From Bacteroidia bacterium (lineage in GTDB: Bacteria; Bacteroidota; Bacteroidia; UKL13-3), in assembly GCA_025454875.1 (NCBI GenBank), contig JALONP010000006.1, positions 1 to 64,000 of the forward strand: a stretch of 64,000 bases of DNA, written 5' to 3'. Shown here piece after piece: positions 29,284 to 38,963 of this stretch. Both the position numbers and the translations under genes were made by a program. How positions within the stretch are numbered: position 1 is the stretch's first letter; each line of letters begins with the position of its first letter. The notes beneath the pieces are model-generated. The model was given only the letters and a program-made list of their open reading frames with translations, did no database searches and had not been told where the DNA came from.

Positions 29284-29838
29284 ATGTTCAAATATATTGC
29301 TTTTGCCATTATCCTTTTAACATCTTGCACTGTTAACCAACAGCTAGGATACTTTGAAATGAAACCGTTTGTGCCCGTTGGGGTTAATAGGGTGAACCAG
29401 CCTTTGTATGTTCAATTCAGCGAGCGGGTAAGCGACCAATTTAATTGGAAACAAAGTGGTTTTACTTTTAATGTAACGCAGTTGCACAAAAGTTATTTGT
29501 ATGGAACAAGAATGGTATATGGTGATGTTTTTAGTGAAGTGCGTTTGTATCAACCAAATGATTATGGATTTATTTTATCTTACCAATTGCTAGAGCCTAA
29601 ATGGACATTTGAAGAATCCCTTTATACCGATAGTATCTCCATCTTAGAACCTGTATGCACAATTGCTTACAGCAGCAGTTTGTATCGCAACGAGTTGTTG
29701 ATGAACCAAACAAATGGTAGTGTGAGCGTTACCCAAAGCAGCCTTGGATCTTTTGCCAAACCTGATACCATCTTTAAGGAGGCCACCAAACAATGCTTGT
29801 CTAAAATAGCTGAATCGCACCTAAACCGTTTAAGGTGA
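29284..29838 (+). CDS. Hypothetical lipoprotein
   Basis: MFKYIAFAIILLTSCTVNQ lipobox; ATG 29284 directly abuts the divergent start at 29283. Confidence 0.7.
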   Translation: MFKYIAFAIILLTSCTVNQQLGYFEMKPFVPVGVNRVNQPLYVQFSERVSDQFNWKQSGFTFNVTQLHKSYLYGTRMVYGDVFSEVRLYQPNDYGFILSYQLLEPKWTFEESLYTDSISILEPVCTIAYSSSLYRNELLMNQTNGSVSVTQSSLGSFAKPDTIFKEATKQCLSKIAESHLNRLR

Positions 29839-30561
29839 TTATTGAATAATAATGGCTGTTTGGTAATAGTTATTTACCCCACCCAATACTTCGTACTTGA
29901 TATAATACGATTTGACAAATACATCAAAAGCAAAAAACTCATGGTTTGGCACATTAAATTCATCAAACATAATGATGTCACCTGGTTTTAAGTATGGAGC
30001 TAAACTGGTTAAAACAAACAATGTAGAAGAGAATAAATCGGCATCCATATGCACCACCATTCGTTTAGAGTGGTCAAAACTCTTTAAAAATCCAGGCAAT
30101 GTTTGCTGAAACAATCCTTTGATAAATGTGCAACGTGAATCATCGGTTTTAGGAATACCACTTTCCATGTCACCCGCCTTAAACGCACCCCAATTTTCGG
30201 GTAACCCCTCAAAGGTGTCAAAACCATAAAACCTGGCGTTGGGGTTGGTTACTTTTTGTGCCCACCATAAAAATGAACCACCATTAAATACGCCAAACTC
30301 CAAGTAATTTACATCTGCTATTTTCTGTGAATCGATAATGTATTGATGCAATTGCTCCCGATCATTGTACTTAAAAGCATAAGTATAAAACGTAGAAAAA
30401 CCTTTGTGTTTATTCGTTGCAATCCATTTTGAAAGCTTGGCAATATTGGAAACAAACAAAAACAGATTGGCTAGTGGTAAAAACAAACGGTGCAATTGGA
30501 GCACAAAAAACAATCCTTTTATCTTTGCCGGAATCTTACTGTAACGTGGAATCAATAACAT
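29839..30561 (-). CDS. TylF/MycF-like class I methyltransferase
   Basis: YLEFGVFNGGSFLWWAQKV, FYGFDTFEGLPENWGAFKAG, VVHMDADLFSSTLFVLTSLAPYLKPGDIIMFDEF. Confidence 0.85.
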   Translation of the reverse strand: MLLIPRYSKIPAKIKGLFFVLQLHRLFLPLANLFLFVSNIAKLSKWIATNKHKGFSTFYTYAFKYNDREQLHQYIIDSQKIADVNYLEFGVFNGGSFLWWAQKVTNPNARFYGFDTFEGLPENWGAFKAGDMESGIPKTDDSRCTFIKGLFQQTLPGFLKSFDHSKRMVVHMDADLFSSTLFVLTSLAPYLKPGDIIMFDEFNVPNHEFFAFDVFVKSYYIKYEVLGGVNNYYQTAIIIQ

Positions 30562-30640
30562 AATGCTTTAAGTAAACAGGCAATTATAACCAATAATCTT
30601 TACTTTGTGTTGTTGTTCCGCAAATTGAATCCTCTTAATT

Positions 30641-31198
30641 ATGTCAACTATCACCTTACATAACAAATCATTTGTACCCTATATCAAAGAAGAAACCATT
30701 TTAAAACGGGTTAAAGAACTTGCTAAACAGATTGAGAGCGATTACAAACAAGAGTCTCCGATATGTTTGGGTGTGCTTACTGGTGGTTATGTTTTTATAG
30801 CTGATTTAACGCGCAAAATCAATACGCCTGTCCAAGTAGTATTTGTTAAGATGAGCAGTTATAGCGGCACTCAAAGTGTAGGAAGCATTGATTGGCAATT
30901 GTCGGTTCCTGATTTGGTAACTAACAAGCATGTGCTTGTTATTGAAGATATTATTGATACTGGACTTAGCATGCAGCATTTGCTTTTGGCACTTGAAGTA
31001 AAAAAACCAAAGTCGGTGAAAATAGCCACCTTGTTATATAAACCAGATGCACTCCAATATCCGATTAAACCAGACTATGTAGGGTTTTCGATTCCAAAAG
31101 CCTTTGTGGTAGGTTATGGCTTGGATTATGATGGATTGGGACGCCACCTTCCTGAACTTTACGTTTTGCAAAAAGAAGTTGAAGCTGGCAAAGCATGA
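30641..31198 (+). CDS. hpt: Hypoxanthine phosphoribosyltransferase
   Basis: PRTase motif [56 protein letters not shown]-type C-term. Confidence 0.93.
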   Translation: [185 protein letters not shown]

Positions 31199-31262
31199 TA
31201 ACTCTCTCCTATTTTGCTTGCTTTTTTTGCTTTACTTCGCAATCCGTAAATTCAACATTACC

Positions 31263-31847
31263 ATGTTAAACATTGTACTCTTCGGACCTCCAGGGGCAGG
31301 CAAAGGCACCCAATCAGCAAAGCTTATTGAGCAATACGGTTTGATCCATTTATCAACCGGAGACATTTTTAGAGCGAATATTAAAGGTGGAACAGAACTT
31401 GGCACCTTGGCAAAACAATATATTGATAACGGACAATTGGTGCCAGACGAAGTAACGATTGGCATGTTATCGAACGAGGTAAAAAAGAATGTTGATGCCA
31501 AAGGATTCATTTTTGATGGTTTCCCGAGAACACAAGCTCAGGCAAAAGCACTTGACAATTTATTAGAATCAATGCAAACTGAGATAACTTTAATGCTTGC
31601 ATTAGAGGTAGCGGAAGATGAATTGCGCAAAAGACTCTTATTGCGCGGAAAAGATAGCGGGCGAGCGGATGACCAAGACCCTGCGGTGATTCAAAAACGC
31701 ATTGATGTATATAATGCCGAAACTATGCCTGTTAAAGATTATTATACAACACAAAGGAAGTATAGAGGTATTGATGGGATTGGAGAAATCGAAACCATAT
31801 TTAAAGCACTTTGCGAAGCAATAGATGGAAGCGGAATAGGCAATTAG
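31263..31847 (+). CDS. adk: Adenylate kinase
   Basis: MLNIVLFGPPGAGKGTQ, LSTGDIFRANI, FIFDGFPRTQAQA; start corrected from 31116. Confidence 0.96.
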   Translation: MLNIVLFGPPGAGKGTQSAKLIEQYGLIHLSTGDIFRANIKGGTELGTLAKQYIDNGQLVPDEVTIGMLSNEVKKNVDAKGFIFDGFPRTQAQAKALDNLLESMQTEITLMLALEVAEDELRKRLLLRGKDSGRADDQDPAVIQKRIDVYNAETMPVKDYYTTQRKYRGIDGIGEIETIFKALCEAIDGSGIGN

Positions 31848-31939
31848 GAAATGAGATTATTTGATGATTAAAGTACCATCAAAAATCAAGTTTTAAAACA
31901 TTAACGCATCATCAAATTATCAACTCATCACATTAAAAG

Positions 31940-32941
31940 ATGGCCGAATCAAACTTTGTAGACTACGTAAAAATTTGCTGCCGCTCTGGTAAAGGAGGCA
32001 AAGGGGCAATGCATTTTTTGCGTGATAAGCGCACGGCTATGGGTGGTCCAGATGGTGGGGATGGAGGCCGAGGTGGAAATATTATTGTAAGAGGCAGCAC
32101 CCAACAATGGACGTTATTGCACCTAAAATACCGCAAGCACATAATTGCCGAAGCTGGCGAAAATGGCCGTGGTGCAAACCAACACGGAGCAGATGGGAAA
32201 GACGAATATTTAGAAGTGCCGCTAGGAACCGTGGCAAAAGATGCAGAAACAGGAGCAGTTTTATTTGAAATTACGGAAGATGGGCAAGAAGAAGTATTGC
32301 TTTATGGAGGAAGAGGAGGTTTGGGAAATGCCAATTTTAAATCAGCAACCAACCAATCGCCAAGGCACTCGCAACCCGGTGAACCCGGAAAAGAAGAATG
32401 GAAAATTCTGGAACTGAAAGTACTTGCAGATGTAGGATTGGTAGGATTTCCAAATGCTGGCAAATCGACCTTGCTCAGTGTAATGAGTGCTGCCAAACCC
32501 GAAATTGCTGATTATCCATTTACCACACTTGTTCCTAATTTGGGCATTGTAGCTTACCGCGATTACAAAAGTTTTGTGATGGCTGATATTCCGGGAATTA
32601 TTGAAGGAGCGCATGAGGGAAAAGGTTTAGGAACACGCTTTTTGCGGCATATTGAACGCAATGCCACACTTTTGTTCTTAATTCCGGCTGATAGCAATGA
32701 TATTAAAGCAGACTACAATGTATTGTTAAAAGAACTCAAGCTCTACAACAAAGAGCTTTTAGACAAAAAAAGGCTATTGGTGATTAGCAAGAGTGATTTA
32801 CTCGATGATGAATTGATGCGTGAAATGAAAAAAGAATTGCCCCGAGTTCCACATTTGTTTATTAGCTCAGCAACTGGATTCAATATCCAAAAATTAAAAG
32901 ACAAGCTTTGGGAATTGGTGAACCAAGCTGCGGATGAATAA
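31940..32941 (+). CDS. obg: GTPase Obg
   Basis: Gly-rich Obg fold ([33 protein letters not shown]), [28 protein letters not shown]. Confidence 0.97.
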   Translation: MAESNFVDYVKICCRSGKGGKGAMHFLRDKRTAMGGPDGGDGGRGGNIIVRGSTQQWTLLHLKYRKHIIAEAGENGRGANQHGADGKDEYLEVPLGTVAKDAETGAVLFEITEDGQEEVLLYGGRGGLGNANFKSATNQSPRHSQPGEPGKEEWKILELKVLADVGLVGFPNAGKSTLLSVMSAAKPEIADYPFTTLVPNLGIVAYRDYKSFVMADIPGIIEGAHEGKGLGTRFLRHIERNATLLFLIPADSNDIKADYNVLLKELKLYNKELLDKKRLLVISKSDLLDDELMREMKKELPRVPHLFISSATGFNIQKLKDKLWELVNQAADE

Positions 32942-32977
32942 GGTAAACCGCGGGTAACCAATAGATAAAATTGGTAG

Positions 32978-33007
32978 TTGTTAAAGTGTTTCAAACATGT
33001 ATTTTTG
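32978..33007 (+). promoter_or_regulatory. Putative Bacteroidota promoter: TTG-N19-TATTTTTG
   Basis: Matches the TTTG-N19-21-TAnnTTTG layout upstream of the E2 gene. Confidence 0.5.
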
Positions 33008-33060
33008 CCCATACCTATCAATGCATTGAGTATGCATTTGATTAATGAAAAAACTGAACT

Positions 33061-34407
33061 ATGGCTGATTTTGAATTAGTAATGCCCAAAATGGGTGAAA
33101 GTATTGCCGAGGCTACCATTATTCGCTGGACCAAAAACGAAGGAGATGCGATTGCTGCCGATGAAACAGTACTTGAAATAGCAACTGACAAAGTTGATTC
33201 CGAAGTGCCTTCTCCAAAAGCAGGTATTTTAAAGAAGATATTGTTTAAAGAAGGCGATGTTGTAGCCGTAGGTTCAGCAATAGCCATTATTGCCATGGAA
33301 GGTAGCGCAGCAGCGCCTAGTGCTCCTGCACCTAAAACGGAGCCAACTCCTGAAGTAAAAGCTGCAGTTGTAGAAGTTGAAAAAACCATAGCAGTTGCTA
33401 CGACAACGGCTAGCAATTCTAACAATAGCGGAGGGCGGTTTTATTCTCCATTGGTGCTCAATATTGCCAAGGAAGAAAAAATTGGGATGGCTGAACTTGA
33501 AAGCATTGTTGGTACGGGCAATGAAGGCCGGGTTACCAAAAAGGATATTTTAGCCTACGTTCAAAACAGAGGAACTGCACCTGTGGTTACACCACAACCA
33601 GTAGCTGCTGCACCAATTGTAACAATAGCACCAGAAAGTAAACCAACTCCGGCTGCGCCAGCAACTATACATCAGGCTCCAAAGGTTACCCTAATGCCGG
33701 GTGACGAATTGATAGAAATGGATCGCATGCGCAAACTAATTGCCGATCACATGGTAATGAGCAAGCATGTATCGCCACATGTTACTTCATTTGTAGAGGC
33801 TGATGTAACCAATATGGTTTTGTGGCGCGATAAAGCAAAAAAGATTTACGAAAAAAGAGAAGGTGAAAAAATTACGTTCACGCCTATGTTTGTTGAGTGT
33901 GTTGTAAAAGCCATCAAAGATTACCCGATGATTAATGTTTCGGTAGATGGACAACAGATTGTGAAACGTAAAAACATCAATATCGGAATGGCGGCAGCGT
34001 TACCTAGTGGAAACTTAATTGTGCCCGTTATTAAAAGTGCCGATAACATGAATTTGATTGGCTTAACTAAAAATGTAAATGACCTAGCCAATCGTGCGCG
34101 AGCGAACAAACTTGCTCCTGATGAAATACAAGGTGGAACATTCACCTTAACTAATGTAGGTGGCTTCGGTAACGTGATGGGTACACCAATCATCAATCAA
34201 CCGCAAGTAGCCATTATGGCTACTGGCACTATTAAGAAAAAACCAGCAGTGCTCGAAACTGAACATGGCGATGTAATAGCCATAAGGCATATTATGTTTT
34301 TATCATTGAGTTATGATCACCGTGTGGTAGACGGATCATTGGGCGGTTCATTCTTACGTAGGGTTGCGGATTACATGGAACAATGGGATTTGAATAGGGA
34401 AATTTAA
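33061..34407 (+). CDS. 2-oxo acid dehydrogenase E2 (dihydrolipoamide acyltransferase)
   Basis: Lipoyl domain EIATDKVDSEVPSPKAG, peripheral subunit-binding domain, catalytic SLSYDHRVVDG. Confidence 0.95.
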   Translation: MADFELVMPKMGESIAEATIIRWTKNEGDAIAADETVLEIATDKVDSEVPSPKAGILKKILFKEGDVVAVGSAIAIIAMEGSAAAPSAPAPKTEPTPEVKAAVVEVEKTIAVATTTASNSNNSGGRFYSPLVLNIAKEEKIGMAELESIVGTGNEGRVTKKDILAYVQNRGTAPVVTPQPVAAAPIVTIAPESKPTPAAPATIHQAPKVTLMPGDELIEMDRMRKLIADHMVMSKHVSPHVTSFVEADVTNMVLWRDKAKKIYEKREGEKITFTPMFVECVVKAIKDYPMINVSVDGQQIVKRKNINIGMAAALPSGNLIVPVIKSADNMNLIGLTKNVNDLANRARANKLAPDEIQGGTFTLTNVGGFGNVMGTPIINQPQVAIMATGTIKKKPAVLETEHGDVIAIRHIMFLSLSYDHRVVDGSLGGSFLRRVADYMEQWDLNREI

Positions 34408-34545
34408 TCACCTGCTTTCTTCCTTTGAATTATTTTTATTAGCTGCATCATAACTGCTAAAAGATAGCGCTTATCGTTTCTTAACCTGTTACGCGAGTTT
34501 TTTGTACATTTGGATAAGCAAACTCATTTAACCAATCCACTTCGT

Positions 34546-35856
34546 ATGAAAATCCGACTGCTCCTTCTTGTATTTTGGTTGTTTCAATTTCCCGTATTTG
34601 CCCAACAAGATTATTTTCCACCAATAACTGGGGGTGATTGGCAAACCATTTCACCCGACTCGTTAGGTTGGTGCAGCGACCGCATTGACTCATTGTACAC
34701 CTTTTTAGAAACATCCAATACAAAAGGATTCATTGTATTAAAAGATGGAAAAATTGTGCTTGAAAAATACTTCGGTACATTTACCAAAGACAGTACGTGG
34801 TATTGGGCGTCTTCGTCAAAGGCATTAACAGCCTTGTTGGTTGGCATTGCGCAGGAAGAAGGTTTTTTAAAAGTATCAGACTCAACTTCGAAGTATTTAG
34901 GTACAGGCTGGACAAGTTGCACACCTGAACAAGAGGGAAAAATCACGATTTGGAACCAACTTACCATGACCAATGGGTTGGATGATGTAGCACCTGAAGA
35001 TAATCACTGCACAATCGACACTTGTTTGCTTTACAAAGCACCGGCTGGAACACGTTGGGCTTATCACAATGCGCCATATACCCTTTTAGAAAATGTTGTA
35101 AGCGAAGCAACAGGGAGAAGCTATAATGCCTTTACACGATCTAGAGTTGGCTCAAAAATAGGATTGAATGGCATTTGGTATCCTTCTGGATTTAACAACA
35201 TCTTTGTAAGCAATGTAAGAGAATATGCTCGATTCGGATTATTAGCGGCCAATAATTTCATTTGGCAAACAGATACTATTTTAAAAGATTCTGCTTATAA
35301 AAAACAAATGGTATCCACTTCGCAAGAATTAAATAAGTCGTACGGTTATTTGTGGTGGCTTAATGGTAAATCTTCTTACATGATACCTGGCGGATCACAG
35401 TTTGTAATTCCTGGAATGCTCGCACCCGATGCCCCAGCAGATATGTTTGCTGGTATTGGTAAAAACGGCCAAATAGTAAGCATATCAAAATCAGAAGGAA
35501 TTGTATTGGTAAGGATGGGTAACACACCAGGAACCACTGTTGATGTGCCTACACAATACACCAACGATTTATGGCGCGAATTTCAAAAAGTGAATTGTGC
35601 TACTGGGTTAAAGGAAGTTGGAATGGCGACTTTAAATGCAAGTGTGTATCCTAATCCGGCTTCAACCAAAGCAATTATTACACTCCAATCTGGTAAAATA
35701 CCCGAATCAATTGATGTATACGATACTTATGGGCGCTTGTTATTACATGAAACAAATACGAACCAAGTGCATATTCATGAACTTGAAAATGGCCTATACA
35801 CAGTTGTAATTACCCACCAACGCGCTACACAATCACTTAAATTAGTAAAGCAATAA
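34546..35856 (+). CDS. Beta-lactamase-family serine hydrolase with T9SS type A sorting domain
   Basis: Signal peptide MKIRLLLLVFWLFQFPVFAQQ; WASSSKALTALLVG (SxxK-like); C-terminal VYPNPASTKAIITLQSGK...LENGLYTVVI...KLVKQ. Confidence 0.88.
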   Translation: MKIRLLLLVFWLFQFPVFAQQDYFPPITGGDWQTISPDSLGWCSDRIDSLYTFLETSNTKGFIVLKDGKIVLEKYFGTFTKDSTWYWASSSKALTALLVGIAQEEGFLKVSDSTSKYLGTGWTSCTPEQEGKITIWNQLTMTNGLDDVAPEDNHCTIDTCLLYKAPAGTRWAYHNAPYTLLENVVSEATGRSYNAFTRSRVGSKIGLNGIWYPSGFNNIFVSNVREYARFGLLAANNFIWQTDTILKDSAYKKQMVSTSQELNKSYGYLWWLNGKSSYMIPGGSQFVIPGMLAPDAPADMFAGIGKNGQIVSISKSEGIVLVRMGNTPGTTVDVPTQYTNDLWREFQKVNCATGLKEVGMATLNASVYPNPASTKAIITLQSGKIPESIDVYDTYGRLLLHETNTNQVHIHELENGLYTVVITHQRATQSLKLVKQ

Positions 35857-37302
35857 ATGAAAAAGCTAACCTCTACCCTTTTCTTAGCTACCCTGGTTTT
35901 ATTGGTAACCCACTGTAATACAACAGAGCTAAAACCTTCACGGTCAAGAGAACTTAATTATGTAGAACCTGAAAAGCCCCTAAGCACAATTGCCATTCCG
36001 ATTACCGTAAATGCGGCAGATTTAAATACTGCTTTAAACCAACAATTGGGTGTTGAGTTATACAACGATGTTTCTTTCGAGGACAACAATATGGATAATT
36101 TAAAAGCGCGAGTTACTCGAAGAGGGAATTTGCAAGTATCGGTTGTTGGAGAAGCCATTCAAATAATTGCGCCACTCAAATTGGATGCTACCTACAAAGT
36201 GCAACGAACTGTATTGGGCAAAACAATTCAAAAAGAACAACCCATAAGCTTAAACATAACCGCCACTATTCAGTCTATTCCAACTGTTGGAACCGATTGG
36301 CGCTTTACCACCAAAAGCACTGCGCGCATAGTTTGGGATGATTTGCCTGTGATACAAGTGGCTGGTTTTAAACTTGATTTACCACAAATATTCGCTTCAG
36401 CCATTCAAAACCAAACAAACCAATTAGCTGCCATGGCAGATGCAGAAATACCCAAAAATGTGCAACTGCGTGAACAAATTCTCAAACTGTATCCACAACT
36501 AACGACACCCATTTTAATTGATGCTACAACCAACAGTTGGTTTATAACAAGGCCTAAGGCATTTTATGTTACCCCCTTTAAGCAAACTGCTAACACCATC
36601 AGTTTTACAGTAGGTATTGGCGCCATCATGGAAATTGCCTTTGGGTTTAAACCCGAAGCCGAGAAGACACCTGTATTTTTTTTACCCCCGATGCGTCAGG
36701 TTTCAACATTAACGCCTAAACTGGAACTCATGCTAAACCCTGAAGTTCCATTTTCATTTATAGAGCAACAATTTCAAGAACTGCGCAAGGATCCTAAATT
36801 TTCTAGGTTTGCTTCTGATGATTACCAATTCGACATCTTGGATGCAATTATTTTCCCTGTTGAAAATGGCATATCCATTGGTGTTAAAATTGACGGATGG
36901 GCTAAGTATGGCAAAAAAGTGAAAAAGATTAAAGGGCTTGTGTATGTTGAAGGCAGACCTAACTACAATGAGGAAACTCAGAAATTAACCATTACCAATA
37001 TTGATTACAGTGTTAAAACAAAAGATGTTTTGGTTAAGTCGGCTAGTTGGTTGCTCAAAGTAACAGCACTTAGAAGTAGAATGGAAGAAGCACTTCAATT
37101 TTCGATTGCCAAAGAATTAGCGGTAGCTCAAAAAGAAGCTAACAAAGCCATTAACCGAAAACTCGGAAACAATATTACGCTAATGGGATCTGTAACACGC
37201 ATAGTACCTCAACCTGCAGTTACCACCCTTTCAAGTTTGCGGATGCCGGTTTATGTAGAAGGCAGCATTTCTGTGGCAGTCAATCCGCTTGCTAAACCTT
37301 AG
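35857..37302 (+). CDS. DUF4403 family lipoprotein
   Basis: Lipobox LVTHCNTTELKPSR; DUF4403-type repetitive beta-rich architecture. Confidence 0.78.
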   Translation: MKKLTSTLFLATLVLLVTHCNTTELKPSRSRELNYVEPEKPLSTIAIPITVNAADLNTALNQQLGVELYNDVSFEDNNMDNLKARVTRRGNLQVSVVGEAIQIIAPLKLDATYKVQRTVLGKTIQKEQPISLNITATIQSIPTVGTDWRFTTKSTARIVWDDLPVIQVAGFKLDLPQIFASAIQNQTNQLAAMADAEIPKNVQLREQILKLYPQLTTPILIDATTNSWFITRPKAFYVTPFKQTANTISFTVGIGAIMEIAFGFKPEAEKTPVFFLPPMRQVSTLTPKLELMLNPEVPFSFIEQQFQELRKDPKFSRFASDDYQFDILDAIIFPVENGISIGVKIDGWAKYGKKVKKIKGLVYVEGRPNYNEETQKLTITNIDYSVKTKDVLVKSASWLLKVTALRSRMEEALQFSIAKELAVAQKEANKAINRKLGNNITLMGSVTRIVPQPAVTTLSSLRMPVYVEGSISVAVNPLAKP

Positions 37303-37530
37303 GAAAAATACTTTCGAGTTTACTTGCGAATCCACTCACGTACACTGCCAAAATGATCAGGGGCGTTGCTGTTCGTATCAAATGTGCGTGTTCCATCCAT
37401 ACACCATACACCTTTACGCAAGGATGGGTTTATTTGGTAATCGGAGTTGTGTTTACTACAACTTTTTATAAAAACAATATGAATATCTGCAATTATACCA
37501 GCAACAATCAAATTATAGCAAGTAAGCATT

Positions 37531-37925
37531 AAGTTACTTAACTTTTCTTTTTGTTACCTTTTGGTTCTGCAAAAGGTAATGCCAAAAGCAGACCACCAAT
37601 TCCAAATCAACCCTCATTTTATGCTATTCCCAACGCCACTCAGGCCAATTCGGATTGATTTCGCTCAATTGGTGGACCCCAACCGCACTTTGTCTGTCGA
37701 AAAACATAATCCGAACCACAGCCATTGCCTTAGATGGTTTTGTGTAACAAACAAAGCGTTTATTTTAGCTGTTGCCTGTGGTAAGCAACCCACTAACGCA
37801 GTGGCTTGGGTTGCGGGGAAAATAAATGATGTAGTTTGTAACAAAAGCATCTGTAGCTTGAAGGTTGCGCTTACTTTTTCTTTCACAGAGAAAAAGTAAG
37901 GCGGGTTTGGGGCGGCCAGCCCCAA
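37531..37925. repeat. Non-coding element bounded by four short perfect hairpins; candidate dispersed repeat
   Basis: AAGTTA-CT-TAACTT (37531..37544), TTACCTTTTG-GTTCTG-CAAAAGGTAA (37554..37579), CTTACTTTTTCT-N7-AGAAAAAGTAAG (37870..37900), TTGGGGC-GGCCA-GCCCCAA (37907..37925). Confidence 0.6.
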
Positions 37926-38099
37926 GAATAGATGAGGTAAGGTAAGAATCCCTTTTACTGTTAAGTTAACGGATATACATAAAAAACAACGAACAGTATC
38001 AAACAGCTACATGAAATATTCTTTTCATCTGTTAGGTACATTTTAGCCAATAAATTTGGTATTGTTGTATCCAATTATTCAATTTGGAGTTGTATCACA

Positions 38100-38834
38100 A
38101 TGAAAAATATTATAGGCATTATACCCGCCCGTTATGGGTCCACCCGCTTTCCGGGTAAACCTTTAATTGATATTGGTGGAAAAACAATGATACAGCGTGT
38201 ATATGAACAGTGTTGTGCGTCTCAATCGCTAAAAACGGTTATTGTTGCTACCGATGACGAGCGTATTGCCGCACATGTACGCAGTTTTAGCGGTAACGTT
38301 GTGCTAACGGCATCGCACCATCAAAGTGGAACTGATCGTTGTGCTGAGGTTGCAAAAGCATATACTGGGGCTTGTGATGCAGTAATCAATATTCAGGGAG
38401 ATGAACCGTTTATTGAACCAAAACAAATTGACGCATTGTGTGCAGCCTTTTCAATTCCAGATACCAAATTGGTGACCATGAAAAAAAAGTTGGCAACCGA
38501 AAATGAGATTCAGAATCCCAATACCGTTAAAGTGGTAAGTGATACCAAGGGAAATGCATTGTATTTTTCACGATCGGCAATTCCATACCGCAGAAACCAG
38601 GAAACGCAGATTGTATATTTTAAACATATCGGCATTTATGGTTATACCAAAGAGGCACTGCTTGCCATTACGCAACTTCCGGTTAGCCCACTTGAAGCTA
38701 CAGAGAACCTAGAACAATTGAGGTGGTTGGAAAACGGTTACCGAATTGCTTTGGTTGAAACCGATATTGAAAATATAGCCATTGATACCCCTGATGATTT
38801 GGCGCGTGTTGAAAAGTATTTGAAAACTGCCTGA
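38100..38834 (+). CDS. kdsB: 3-deoxy-manno-octulosonate cytidylyltransferase
   Basis: IGIIPARYGSTRFPGKPLIDIGGKTMIQRVYEQ, INIQGDEPFI. Confidence 0.96.
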   Translation: MKNIIGIIPARYGSTRFPGKPLIDIGGKTMIQRVYEQCCASQSLKTVIVATDDERIAAHVRSFSGNVVLTASHHQSGTDRCAEVAKAYTGACDAVINIQGDEPFIEPKQIDALCAAFSIPDTKLVTMKKKLATENEIQNPNTVKVVSDTKGNALYFSRSAIPYRRNQETQIVYFKHIGIYGYTKEALLAITQLPVSPLEATENLEQLRWLENGYRIALVETDIENIAIDTPDDLARVEKYLKTA

Positions 38835-38963
38835 AACTGTTGCGGTAAGTACGCTGCAATTGATTACTTTTGTATCCCATATAGTAAGCAACTATATTGG
38901 GCCAACGAGTTTTGTTTTTCAGCTCTAAAACCCTTCTACAACAGCTAATAAACTCGTTTTCGC

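Noticed and set aside
31859-31935. ATTTGATGATT...ATCATCAAATT inverted words between adk and obg
   Set aside because: Short, A/T-rich and imperfect; plausible by chance in an AT-rich spacer without a genome-wide count.
37561-37925. Opposing 112-aa (+) and 86-aa (-) ORFs
   Set aside because: They mirror each other over the same structured non-coding block, with no start context or recognisable domain. Treated as repeat sequence.
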